Assembly: GCA_030429835.1 (NCBI GenBank)
Contig: JAUIGC010000016.1
Coordinates: 1 to 33,684 of the forward strand
Source: Bacteroidia bacterium
Lineage (GTDB): Bacteria > Bacteroidota > Bacteroidia > Flavobacteriales > Flavobacteriaceae
Length of the DNA: 33,684 nt
Direction: 5' to 3'
Shown here: piece after piece, positions 9,564 to 18,928 of the stretch
Numbering within the stretch: the stretch's first letter is position 1
How the letters are laid out: each line of letters starts with the position of its first letter
Program-made: the position numbers and the translations under genes
Notes under the pieces: generated by a model
What the model was told of the DNA's origin: nothing
Seen by the model: the letters and a program-made list of their open reading frames with translations, nothing else
The model's database searches: none

Positions 9564-10882
9564 TGCTAAATAGGTTGTTTTTTCAAAGAATCGACAACAG
9601 CCCTTTAATTATCTTTCGTATTTTTTTTGGTATCCTTGTAGCTTTGGAATGTTTTGGTGCCATCGCCACAGGCTGGGTGAAACGGAACCTTGTAGAACCC
9701 AAATACACCTTTCCTTTTATTGACTTTTCTTGGCTGGAAGTGTTCACGGGAGAGGGAATGTACCTATACTATTTCCTTATGGGAATTTTGGGAATATCCA
9801 TTGCCATTGGCTTGAAGTATCGGCTTTCCATAATAGGGTTCACACTGCTTTGGACCGGGAGCTATTTAATGCAAAAAACCGCCTACAATAACCATTATTA
9901 CCTACTTATCCTTATTTCCTTTTTGATGTGTTTCTTTCCGGCGCATAAAGATTATTCCCTAGATGTAAGAATGGGAAATAGCAAAAGGGAAAATTCCATG
10001 TACGGCTATATCAAATGGATTATAGTGCTTCAATTATTCATCGTGTATACGTATGCTTCCATTGCCAAATTGTATGGCGATTGGTTGGACTTTGGTATGA
10101 TAGAATTACTTATGAAACCGAAATCTGACTACCCTGTGGTGGGAGCTTTATTACAGGAAGCATGGGTGCATAAAATTATAGGGACTTGTGGGATTCTATT
10201 CGACCTGCTCGTCATACCAGCATTACTTTGGAAACCAACCCGAAAATGGGCATTTTTTGCTTCTATATTCTTTCATTTGTTCAATTCCATTATATTTCAA
10301 ATTGGCATTTTCCCTTACCTGTCCTTAGCCTTTAGTGTGTTCTTTTTTGAACCGGAGACCATACGCAAGCTCTTTTTCAAAAGGAAAGTTCCATTTCAAG
10401 CCCAGAAAACCATTGTTCCAAACTATAAAAAAACTTTTCTGATTGGTTTTTGTTCTTATTTTCTATTGCAGCTGATTCTTCCCATTAGGCATTATTTTAT
10501 CAAGGACGATGTTCTATGGACAGAAGAAGGTCATAGAATGAGCTGGCGTATGATGCTCAGGGACCGTCGAGGAACCGGGCAATTTAAGGTGGTTAGAAAG
10601 AACGGTGGTGAAATTTTTGTGGATATCCAAACACTGCTTACCAAAGGCCAGCAAAGAAAAGTATTAGCCTATCCTGACTTTACATGGCAATTGGCTCAGT
10701 ATTTAAAACGCGATTTGAAGGAAGAAAGCGAGGAAATATCGGTATATCTTATTGATTCCAAAGTGAGTATCAATGGTAGGCAGCCCGCTCCCTTTATAGA
10801 TCCTACCATAGACTTGGCTAATATCCCTTGGTCCCCTTTATCGCATAGCGATTGGATTTTACCTTCAAATTTGGAAGACTAA
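9563..10882 (+). CDS. HTTM / vitamin K-dependent gamma-carboxylase-like membrane protein
   Basis: Multiple TM segments with 'RIDNSPLIIFRIFFGILVALECFGAIATGWV', 'TAYNNHYYLLILISFLMCFFPAH', 'YTYASIAKLYGDWL', followed by a soluble C-terminal region ('SWRMMLRDRRGTGQFKVV'). Overlaps the ribF stop as TAATG. Confidence 0.82.
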   Translation: MLNRLFFQRIDNSPLIIFRIFFGILVALECFGAIATGWVKRNLVEPKYTFPFIDFSWLEVFTGEGMYLYYFLMGILGISIAIGLKYRLSIIGFTLLWTGSYLMQKTAYNNHYYLLILISFLMCFFPAHKDYSLDVRMGNSKRENSMYGYIKWIIVLQLFIVYTYASIAKLYGDWLDFGMIELLMKPKSDYPVVGALLQEAWVHKIIGTCGILFDLLVIPALLWKPTRKWAFFASIFFHLFNSIIFQIGIFPYLSLAFSVFFFEPETIRKLFFKRKVPFQAQKTIVPNYKKTFLIGFCSYFLLQLILPIRHYFIKDDVLWTEEGHRMSWRMMLRDRRGTGQFKVVRKNGGEIFVDIQTLLTKGQQRKVLAYPDFTWQLAQYLKRDLKEESEEISVYLIDSKVSINGRQPAPFIDPTIDLANIPWSPLSHSDWILPSNLED

Positions 10883-11259
10883 AACTTGATGGCCCTTTGA
10901 CATAATTGCAACGGCATGCCCCAAGGATCCCTTAACATGACCAAGTGACTACCGTCTGGCTTATGAACTTCCTCATAAAAGGTTGCCCCTACCCCAACCA
11001 ATCTCTCCATGTCCCTTTTTGCGTTATCAGAAACAAAGGCTACATGAAATGTTAATGGATGTTCTTTCTTAAAATTCTTCATAACGGCATCTTCCCTACT
11101 ATAAAGTTCCAAAACGACCCTGCCGGTGCTATCCGCCAAAAAAGTCATATATGGGGAAACTTTCTGTTCACTGACCACGGTCAAATCCAAATGCTTACAA
11201 TACCAAGTAACCACTTTTTCGATTTCCCTTACATTCAAGGCAAAATGCTCAAAAACCAT
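10879..11259 (-). CDS. VOC/glyoxalase-like family protein
   Basis: 'EHFALNVREIEKVVTWYCKHLDLTVV...', 'GSHLVMLRDPWGMPLQLCQR'. Confidence 0.85.
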   Translation of the reverse strand: MVFEHFALNVREIEKVVTWYCKHLDLTVVSEQKVSPYMTFLADSTGRVVLELYSREDAVMKNFKKEHPLTFHVAFVSDNAKRDMERLVGVGATFYEEVHKPDGSHLVMLRDPWGMPLQLCQRAIKF

Positions 11260-11311
11260 AAACCTTTCTTTTAGGATCTAAAAGTATACCTTTTAAATGA
11301 TAAGTTTAACT

Positions 11312-11319
11312 TAAATTTG
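11312..11319 (+). promoter_or_regulatory. Candidate Bacteroidota -7 element (TAAATTTG) upstream of serS
   Basis: TAAATTTG matches TAnnTTTG about 20 bp before the serS start at 11340, consistent with a short leader. Confidence 0.4.
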
Positions 11320-11339
11320 CTGCCAAATTATACGGAGCA

Positions 11340-12611
11340 ATGCTACAGTTACAGGTCATACGAGAGGAAAAGGATAACATCATCAAAGCCCTTAAGAAAA
11401 GAAATATTGATGCCGAATCCATGTTGAACGGCGTACTTCTTTTGGACGAAAAAAGACGTGCTACCCAAACACGATTGGATAATATCCTAGCAGAATCCAA
11501 CAAGCTTTCCAAGGAAATTGGCATGCTTTTCAAATCGGGAAAGGCACAAGAAGCCAATGCCTTAAAGGAAAAAACATCTACCCTAAAGGATGAATCCAAG
11601 CAATTGGGGGAGGACTTGGCCAATACGGCAGAAGAACTTCAATCCCTTCTGTATCAGATACCAAATGTTCCACATCATTTGGTTCCCGCAGGTTGTTCTG
11701 AGGAGGACAATGAAGAAGTTTTTAAGGAAGGTGATATTCCCAAATTAGTAGATAATGCCTTACCCCATTGGGAGCTTGCCAAAAAATACGATATAATCGA
11801 TTTTGAGCTTGGGGTCAAGATTGCCGGAGCAGGATTCCCAGTCTATAAAGGAAAAGGAGCCCGTTTACAGCGAGCGTTGATTTCCTATTTCCTTGATAAA
11901 AACACCAATGCCGGATATACAGAAATGCAGGTGCCCCATTTGGTGAACGAAGCTTCAGGATACGGTACCGGACAATTGCCTGACAAGGAAGGCCAGATGT
12001 ACCATGTAACCGCAGACGACCTTTATTTAATTCCTACTGCCGAAGTTCCGGTCACCAATATTTTTAGGGACACCATTCTGCAGGAAAGCGATTTTCCTAT
12101 TCAATATACGGGTTATACCCCATGCTTTAGAAGAGAGGCGGGAAGTTATGGTGCACATGTACGTGGCCTAAATAGATTGCACCAATTTGACAAAGTGGAA
12201 ATTGTTCGTGTTGAACATCCTAATAATTCCTATGACGCCTTGGATGCCATGGTAGAACATGTTAAGGACATCTTAAGGGATTTGAAACTACCCTATCGCA
12301 TTCTAAGGTTGTGTGGCGGGGACTTGGGCTTTACCTCAGCCCTAACCTATGACTTTGAGGTTTTCTCAACGGCTCAGGACCGATGGTTGGAAATAAGTTC
12401 AGTTTCCAATTTTGAAACCTATCAGGCAAACCGTCTAAAATTGAGATACAAGGATGAAAACGGCAAAAGCCAATTGGCACATACCCTCAACGGCAGCTCC
12501 TTGGCATTGCCCAGGGTCTTGGCCGGAATATTGGAAAATTATCAAACGGAAAAAGGAATCCAAATACCTGAGGTTTTGGTTCCTTACTGTGGATTTGACC
12601 TCATCGATTAA
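11340..12611 (+). CDS. serS: Seryl-tRNA synthetase
   Basis: MLQLQVIREEKDNIIKALKKRNIDAE coiled-coil start, 'LIPTAEVPVTNIFRD', 'YTPCFRREAGSYGAHVRGLNRLHQFDKVEIV', 'LAHTLNGSSLALPRVLAGILENYQ'. Confidence 0.97.
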   Translation: MLQLQVIREEKDNIIKALKKRNIDAESMLNGVLLLDEKRRATQTRLDNILAESNKLSKEIGMLFKSGKAQEANALKEKTSTLKDESKQLGEDLANTAEELQSLLYQIPNVPHHLVPAGCSEEDNEEVFKEGDIPKLVDNALPHWELAKKYDIIDFELGVKIAGAGFPVYKGKGARLQRALISYFLDKNTNAGYTEMQVPHLVNEASGYGTGQLPDKEGQMYHVTADDLYLIPTAEVPVTNIFRDTILQESDFPIQYTGYTPCFRREAGSYGAHVRGLNRLHQFDKVEIVRVEHPNNSYDALDAMVEHVKDILRDLKLPYRILRLCGGDLGFTSALTYDFEVFSTAQDRWLEISSVSNFETYQANRLKLRYKDENGKSQLAHTLNGSSLALPRVLAGILENYQTEKGIQIPEVLVPYCGFDLID

Positions 12612-12614
12612 CAT

Positions 12615-13922
12615 CTAAAGGTCATTATATTTTAATTCATAGGATTCCCATTGATATCCCATCTGGACACGTCTAAAAGCATAGATGCGTTCACCATCGG
12701 TTCGTACATTGATAATTCCCGGCAAAACCTTTTTAAAACGTTGACGGGCCTCTGAATTTGCGGCAGAATTGGAAAAATCAAGATCATCCAGTGTGGTTAC
12801 TTCTGAATCTGAATGTACTTGTGCCTCTACATCCCCCGCATCAATAAATAGGGCCGATAGTTCCGTAGAAAAAATGAGTGGCATTCTTCCTCTACCTGCT
12901 AATCCCAACCCTCCCAAAAACACCGCTCTGGGATGGCCATGGTCCGGTGTTTCCCCTGAGGAAACTACAGTAACCATGGGATTTACATGATTCAGTAAAT
13001 CTTGTGAAAATTCGTGGCTTCCATGATGCGGCGCCTTAAAAATATGGGCATTGACCTTTAAGGTATTTCCTGGTATACTTAAAAGATGTTCACTGCCTTC
13101 AATGTTGAGATCCCCCGAAAAAAAGGTTCTTACATGGCCATAGTCCATTCTAAAAATCAATGAATGACCATTAATGGTATGTGATTTTCCATTAAACCAT
13201 TTCAAGGTATTGTCCTGTTCCAGAGTGGGTCCCAAAATTTCCAATTGTACACTGGCATCCCCTATGGGCAAATAGCGATCCGAAGCATCTACCCTTTTAT
13301 AGGTGGCATCCGATGCGCTTACGGCATCTATCCAAGTCTTAAAACTATCTTTTAATTTTTGACCTGATAAATCTTGCACAGTGTCATGAAGGGTCACTAA
13401 TTTTTCACCCTGCACGGTTCCCAATTCTGTGTTATGCCCATCGGAAAATAATCCAATGCCATTGTGGTAAATATGTTTGACTGTAATTTTAGGATGGTTC
13501 AACAGTGGCGCCAAGCCTTCTATATGATCTTTATCCGCATGGCTTAAAAACAAATGGTCTATAACCACGCTAGTATCGGGCTGGTCCAACCTATATTTCC
13601 AAATTAAAAATCCAAGAGCCCTGTCCTTTAACCCGCCATCTACCAAAATCTTTATGTTATCCGGAGTAACGGTAAACGAGGCGTCTCCTTGACCAATGTC
13701 CAAAAAATAGAACTCAAGGCTTCTCTTTTTTATTAAGGTAGTATTTGACGCTATTTTGCCCGTTCTTCCCCTGTATATGGCCGTTCTATAATTCTCGGCA
13801 ACATTGTCCTCCAAGGGTTCTACCTGTAGCTCATCCCCATAAATCACCACATAACTAACATCCTCTACTCCATTGTTAAAATAAAAGCGCTTTGTCTTAG
13901 ACCCTAAAAATCTGGTTTCCAT
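12615..13922 (-). CDS. Stand-alone ComEC/Rec2-like metallo-beta-lactamase-fold hydrolase
   Basis: 'LEFYFLDIGQGDASFTVTPDNIKILVDGG', metal motif 'LFLSHADKDHIEGLAPLL', 'KAPHHGSHEFSQDLLNHVNPMVTVVSSG'. No ComEC membrane domain. Confidence 0.85.
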   Translation of the reverse strand: METRFLGSKTKRFYFNNGVEDVSYVVIYGDELQVEPLEDNVAENYRTAIYRGRTGKIASNTTLIKKRSLEFYFLDIGQGDASFTVTPDNIKILVDGGLKDRALGFLIWKYRLDQPDTSVVIDHLFLSHADKDHIEGLAPLLNHPKITVKHIYHNGIGLFSDGHNTELGTVQGEKLVTLHDTVQDLSGQKLKDSFKTWIDAVSASDATYKRVDASDRYLPIGDASVQLEILGPTLEQDNTLKWFNGKSHTINGHSLIFRMDYGHVRTFFSGDLNIEGSEHLLSIPGNTLKVNAHIFKAPHHGSHEFSQDLLNHVNPMVTVVSSGETPDHGHPRAVFLGGLGLAGRGRMPLIFSTELSALFIDAGDVEAQVHSDSEVTTLDDLDFSNSAANSEARQRFKKVLPGIINVRTDGERIYAFRRVQMGYQWESYELKYNDL

Positions 13923-14127
13923 TTAAATGATATTTGAATTGAGAGGTTTCTCTTATGAATTACAAGCTACGATATAATCCTATTCCTACATATTAAAAAA
14001 TTATATTCGGTTGAGTATTTTGTGTTTTTTGCATATTGCCAAGGGATATACATGCGGGCTTACCCTAATTATGCTTCACTTAACAGATTCTTTTAATAAG
14101 CTTCCTTAAATTTGATAAATTTCAAGT

Positions 14128-15912
14128 ATGAAGTTTTCTGTTTTTTTATTGGCTCTTCTTCTTTCCATGGGTATTTTCGCCCAGAACGACTTTTTGGCCA
14201 AGCAGTATTTTGAGGATGGTGACTTTGAAAAGGCCGTGGTATTTTATGAAAAGTTGGCCAAGGAAAACCCTAGACGCACAGATTATCTGCAAGGTCTAAT
14301 AGCCTGCTATCAACAATTGGAACGGTACGATGATGTTGAGGCCTACTTAACCGAACAGTTAAACCAAAGAAACCCTCATCCTACCTTGTTGATTGAAATG
14401 GGATATAACTATTCCCTTCAGAATTTGCCGGATAAGGCGGATGAGTATTATGACAAAGCCTTAAGGTTCATAGAGGAAAATCCAAACTATGGATATGCAC
14501 TGGGTTATCAATTCCAAAAATATACTTTATTGGATAGGGCCATTGCGGCCTTAGAAAAGGCCATGGAACTAAACCCAACCTTGGACTACAACTATCAATT
14601 GGCCAGAATTTACGGAGAACAAGGTGATATTGAACGTATGTACAGTTCATATTTGGAACTTTTAATGAACAACAAAACATCAAAATCCAATATCCTTAGA
14701 AGTATTGATGACTTTATAACCCAAGACCCGGAAGATGTAAATAATCAAACCTTAAGAGTTCTCATACTTCAAAAAGCACAGAAAAATCCGGATGTCCTGT
14801 GGAACGAACTTCTTAGCTGGTTGTTTGTTAAACAAAAACAATTTAGTAATGCCTTTAGGCAGGAAAAGGCCATATTCAAACGTATGGAAGGAAGTTCCAC
14901 AGGAAGGTTGGAAAATTTGGGGGCTGTAGCCCTTGAAGAAAGTGAAAACCAGGTGGCCAAGGAAATTTTTGAATACATAAAGGACGTAAGTGGCGACCCT
15001 ATTGTGCAATTGAACGCAGAGTTGCATCTGATAGATATTGTACTGGAAGAGGCTGGTAAGAATCAGTTGGACAATATTCAAAAACAATATGAGGCGCTCA
15101 TTGATCGATATGGATACCAAACCCAAACGCTTCAGCTTCAAGTGGCCTATGCCAGATTTCTTACGTTTAAAAAGGATGACCCTGATCCTGCGATTGAACT
15201 TCTTAAAAATAGTTTGGAGCTTCCCTTGAACGAAAGAAGCAAGGCCTATATAAAATTGGCCTTGGGGGATATTTTAGTATACGATAGGCGATTTAACGAG
15301 GCCCTTATTTACTTTTCCCAGATTCAGGATAAGTTAAAAAATGATGTAATGGGACAGGATGCCCGTTATAAAGTGGCAGAGACCAGTTTTTATAAGGGCG
15401 ATTTTGATTGGGCGTTGACACAGCTCAAAGTCCTTAGGGGGTCTACTTCCCAGCTTATAGCAAATGATGCCATGCAATTGAGCCTGCTCATTTCCGATAA
15501 TTCCTTGGAAGATTCTACACAAACAGCTTTAAAAAAGTATGCTCGGGCAGACTTTTTGGCCTATCAGAACAAAACCGACGAAGCCATTACGGCTTTGGAT
15601 GACATTCTCCAGAACCATAAAGGGGAAAAAATAGAAGACGAAGCCCTGCTAAAACAGGCCCAACTTTACGAATCTAAAAAAGAGTATGAAAAAGCGGAGC
15701 TGAACTACTTAAAGATTGTAGAATTCTACGGAAATGGCATCTTAGCCGATGATGCCTATTTCGCCCTAGGGGAATTGTACAGAAATGTTTTGAACGAAAA
15801 GGAAAAAGCCAAAACGTATTATGAACGCATCATCTATGACTATCAGGACAGCTATTACTTTCCGCAGGCCAGAAAGAATTTTAGGTTGTTAAGGGGTGAT
15901 GCCATAAACTAA
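14128..15912 (+). CDS. Tetratricopeptide repeat protein with signal peptide
   Basis: MKFSVFLLALLLSMGIFAQ signal peptide. Many TPR-like units ('AKQYFEDGDFEKAVVFYEKLAKENP', 'AQLYESKKEYEKAELNYLKIVEFYGNG', 'ALGELYRNVLNEKEKAKTYYERIIYDYQDS'). Confidence 0.88.
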   Translation: MKFSVFLLALLLSMGIFAQNDFLAKQYFEDGDFEKAVVFYEKLAKENPRRTDYLQGLIACYQQLERYDDVEAYLTEQLNQRNPHPTLLIEMGYNYSLQNLPDKADEYYDKALRFIEENPNYGYALGYQFQKYTLLDRAIAALEKAMELNPTLDYNYQLARIYGEQGDIERMYSSYLELLMNNKTSKSNILRSIDDFITQDPEDVNNQTLRVLILQKAQKNPDVLWNELLSWLFVKQKQFSNAFRQEKAIFKRMEGSSTGRLENLGAVALEESENQVAKEIFEYIKDVSGDPIVQLNAELHLIDIVLEEAGKNQLDNIQKQYEALIDRYGYQTQTLQLQVAYARFLTFKKDDPDPAIELLKNSLELPLNERSKAYIKLALGDILVYDRRFNEALIYFSQIQDKLKNDVMGQDARYKVAETSFYKGDFDWALTQLKVLRGSTSQLIANDAMQLSLLISDNSLEDSTQTALKKYARADFLAYQNKTDEAITALDDILQNHKGEKIEDEALLKQAQLYESKKEYEKAELNYLKIVEFYGNGILADDAYFALGELYRNVLNEKEKAKTYYERIIYDYQDSYYFPQARKNFRLLRGDAIN

Positions 15913-15975
15913 GGAGGATTTCGCATCAAGTAGCCAAAAGCTCTAAATACCATACCAACAGTATCATTATTGACC

Positions 15976-16605
15976 ATGTATATATATAACGTTACCACCA
16001 ATATTGAGGATAAAGCCCATGAAAAATGGCTTCAGTGGATGAAAACGACCCATATTCCCCAAGTGCTTTCCACAGGTAAGTTTTTGAGTGCTAAAATGAC
16101 CAAAGTACTTGCAGAGGAAGGTACCGGACAAACGTATTCCGTACAATATACGGTAGCGAGCAAGGAAATTCTACAGGCATACTACGAGGAAGATGCACCA
16201 AAACTTAGGGAAGATGCCCTTCGGCTCTTTGCGGACCAAATAATTTCCTTTAGGACAGAGCTGGAGGTAATTGATGAATTTTTCGTTCATCGGAATACCG
16301 CTACACATCACCTCTTCACGTATGGAACCCTGAAGGAAAAAGAAGTGCAGTTGGGTGTATTTTCGAGGTTACTGGGTGGTTTTGATGATATACTGCAAGG
16401 ACATAAAATATCAGAATATAAAGTCGCGGGGCTATATCCAACAATAGAAACAAGTCAAAATCCGGAGGATTTGATTAAGGGAACGGTGTATGTCCTTACC
16501 GATGAGGAACTTCAGAAGGCCGACAATTATGAAGGGGATGCCTATGAACGTAGGGAAGTCCTTCTCAGTTCGGGAAAAAAGGCCTGGGTATACCTAGCAA
16601 AATAA
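15976..16605 (+). CDS. DUF4286 domain fused to gamma-glutamylcyclotransferase (GGCT/AIG2-like) domain
   Basis: N-terminus 'MYIYNVTTNIEDKAHEKWLQWMKTTHIPQVLSTGKF...YTVASKEILQAYYEEDAPKLREDALRLFADQIISFRTELEVI' is DUF4286-like. C-terminus 'HLFTYGTLKEKEVQLGVF...GTVYVLTDEELQKADNYEGDAYERREV' is GGCT-like. ATG at 15976 preferred over the TTG at 15970. Confidence 0.8.
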   Translation: MYIYNVTTNIEDKAHEKWLQWMKTTHIPQVLSTGKFLSAKMTKVLAEEGTGQTYSVQYTVASKEILQAYYEEDAPKLREDALRLFADQIISFRTELEVIDEFFVHRNTATHHLFTYGTLKEKEVQLGVFSRLLGGFDDILQGHKISEYKVAGLYPTIETSQNPEDLIKGTVYVLTDEELQKADNYEGDAYERREVLLSSGKKAWVYLAK

Positions 16606-16619
16606 ACGCCTAAAGAGAT

Positions 16620-17492
16620 GTGATGGGAAAGAAAAGAAAGAAAAACAAGAATGGGCGTTATGACAAGGTCAAAATCCAAGAACAGGAAGGTCCGGTTAGG
16701 GCCAAAAAACACCTTGGCCAACATTTCTTGAAGGACGAAGCCATTGCCCAAAAAATTGCTGAAACCCTCTCTTTGGAAGGTTATCAAAATGTGTTGGAAA
16801 TAGGTCCTGGAACAGGGGTTCTCACCAAATACCTTTTGAACCGGGGGATTGACCTTGTCGCCATGGATCTGGATGCGGACTCTATCATCTATCTTAACCA
16901 CAGCTTTCCCTTGGAACATGCCAAGGTCCTTCAAGGCAACGGTTCCCTTAAAGTCGTGGAAGCGGATTTTCTTAACTATGACCTACAAACCCTGTTTGGC
17001 AATAAGCCGTTTGCCATAACCGGAAATTTCCCTTATAATATTTCCACACAAATTGTTTTCAAAATGCTGGAAATGAGAGATCAGATACCAGAATTTTCAG
17101 GAATGTTTCAAAAGGAAGTGGCCCAACGTATATGTGCCAGCGAAGGAAACAAGACCTATGGTATCTTATCGGTTTTGACGCAGGCCTTTTATGATGCCGA
17201 ATATTTATTTACGGTACATCCCCAGGTTTTTGACCCACCTCCCAAGGTGCAGTCTGGGGTATTGAACCTTACTCGGAAAAAAGAATATATTCTGGATTGT
17301 GATGAAAAATTGTTGTTTACAGTAGTCAAGACCGCCTTCAACCAAAGAAGGAAAACGATGCGCAACAGTTTAAAAACACTTGGACTTTCAGATAATCTTA
17401 AAGAAGATGCTATATTTGACCAACGTCCGGAACAGCTTTCCGTCTCCGGGTTTATTGCGTTGACGAAGAAGATAGCAAATGACACCGTTTAA
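16620..17492 (+). CDS. rsmA: 16S rRNA (adenine(1518)-N6/adenine(1519)-N6)-dimethyltransferase
   Basis: '[24 protein letters not shown]', '[16 protein letters not shown]', '[18 protein letters not shown]'. Lys-rich N-terminal extension; start may be ATG 16623. Confidence 0.96.
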   Translation: MMGKKRKKNKNGRYDKVKIQEQEGPVRAKKHLGQHFLKDEAIAQKIAETLSLEGYQNVLEIGPGTGVLTKYLLNRGIDLVAMDLDADSIIYLNHSFPLEHAKVLQGNGSLKVVEADFLNYDLQTLFGNKPFAITGNFPYNISTQIVFKMLEMRDQIPEFSGMFQKEVAQRICASEGNKTYGILSVLTQAFYDAEYLFTVHPQVFDPPPKVQSGVLNLTRKKEYILDCDEKLLFTVVKTAFNQRRKTMRNSLKTLGLSDNLKEDAIFDQRPEQLSVSGFIALTKKIANDTV

Positions 17493-18831
17493 ACTCACAG
17501 AGGAACTCATAGCCCAAATAGAGGAGCTCATTGAAAACCAAAGGGATACCGAGTTAAATTCCCTATTGGGGGACGTACATTATGCCGATATCGCAGAAAT
17601 CATCAATGAACTGAACGAGGACGAGGCCACTTATCTTATAAAACTTCTGGATAGTCATAAAACCTCCGATGTCCTAACCGAATTGGATGAAGACGTGCGA
17701 GAGGCCATTCTTGGAAATCTTTCCTCCAAGGAAATCGCTGATGAGCTAGGAGAATTGGATACGGACGATGCCGCCGATATCATTGGGGAACTCCCACAGG
17801 AGATGATACAGCAGGTCATCTCTGAAATTGAGGACCGGGAACATGCCAAGGACATTGTAGACCTTTTACGCTACGATGAAAACTCCGCTGGTGGTCTTAT
17901 GGCCAAAGAGTTGGTGAAAGTGAGGGAAAACTGGAACGTGTTGACCTGTGTAAAGGAAATGAGGGCACAGGCAGAAAATGTGACCAGGGTGCATTCCATC
18001 TATGTTGTGGACGAAGAGGATAAACTTATTGGAAGACTGTCCCTAAAGGATTTATTGACTACTTCCACCAAAACCCATATCAAGGACGTTTACATAGCAA
18101 AGGTAGATTCCGTAAACGTTAATGAAAAACCGGAGGAGGTCGCCAAAATCATGTCAAAATACGATTTGGAAGCCATTCCCGTAGTAGATGAGATTGGCAG
18201 ATTAGTAGGACGTATTACCATAGATGATATTGTGGATGTTATCCGGGAAGAAGCTGATAAGGACTATCAAATGGCCGCCGGTATTTCCCAAGATGTGGAA
18301 GCCGATGATGGTGTATGGGAATTAACCCGTGCCCGGCTACCATGGTTGATTTTGGGATTATTTGGAGGCTTGGGCGCAGCCGCTATTATGGGAGGTTTTG
18401 AGGAAATGATCGCAAAACATGCCGTACTTTTTTTCTTCACTCCCTTGATTGCCGCCATGGCCGGAAATGTAGGGGTACAGTCCAGTGCCATTATCGTTCA
18501 AGGTCTGGCAAACGATGACCTTAAGGGCAGTATAAGTAATAGACTTGTAAAGGAAATGCTTCTGGCCTTACTTAATGGAGTCATACTGGCTACAATTTTA
18601 CTTTTATTTACTTGGGTGTGGCAAGGAGCCTTTCTTTCCTCGCTGGCTATTTCCATATCCTTGATTGCGGTTATTGTAGTGGCCGGTTTTATTGGAACCT
18701 TCATTCCCCTCTTCCTTCATAAAAGAGGGATAGATCCCGCAATCGCTACGGGTCCTTTTATTACTACCAGTAATGATATTTTTGGCATTCTTATTTATTT
18801 CATGATCGCCAAACTTATCTTGGGTATATAA
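17479..18831 (+). CDS. mgtE: Magnesium transporter MgtE
   Basis: MgtE N domain ('[26 protein letters not shown]'), CBS pair ('[27 protein letters not shown]'), and TM domain ('[23 protein letters not shown]', '[32 protein letters not shown]'). Overlaps rsmA by 14 bp. Confidence 0.96.
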   Translation: MTPFKLTEELIAQIEELIENQRDTELNSLLGDVHYADIAEIINELNEDEATYLIKLLDSHKTSDVLTELDEDVREAILGNLSSKEIADELGELDTDDAADIIGELPQEMIQQVISEIEDREHAKDIVDLLRYDENSAGGLMAKELVKVRENWNVLTCVKEMRAQAENVTRVHSIYVVDEEDKLIGRLSLKDLLTTSTKTHIKDVYIAKVDSVNVNEKPEEVAKIMSKYDLEAIPVVDEIGRLVGRITIDDIVDVIREEADKDYQMAAGISQDVEADDGVWELTRARLPWLILGLFGGLGAAAIMGGFEEMIAKHAVLFFFTPLIAAMAGNVGVQSSAIIVQGLANDDLKGSISNRLVKEMLLALLNGVILATILLLFTWVWQGAFLSSLAISISLIAVIVVAGFIGTFIPLFLHKRGIDPAIATGPFITTSNDIFGILIYFMIAKLILGI

Positions 18832-18928
18832 GTCTCAATGGAAAGTGAATGTTTAACTACTTTTTTACTTAAATTAAAGGTGCCAAAAACATCGGCAATA
18901 TATCCAGTAAGAACATTAAATATCTATT

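Noticed and set aside
14752-15141. 129-aa minus-strand ORF
   Set aside because: Antisense to the TPR gene; composition looks like reverse-complemented helical repeats.
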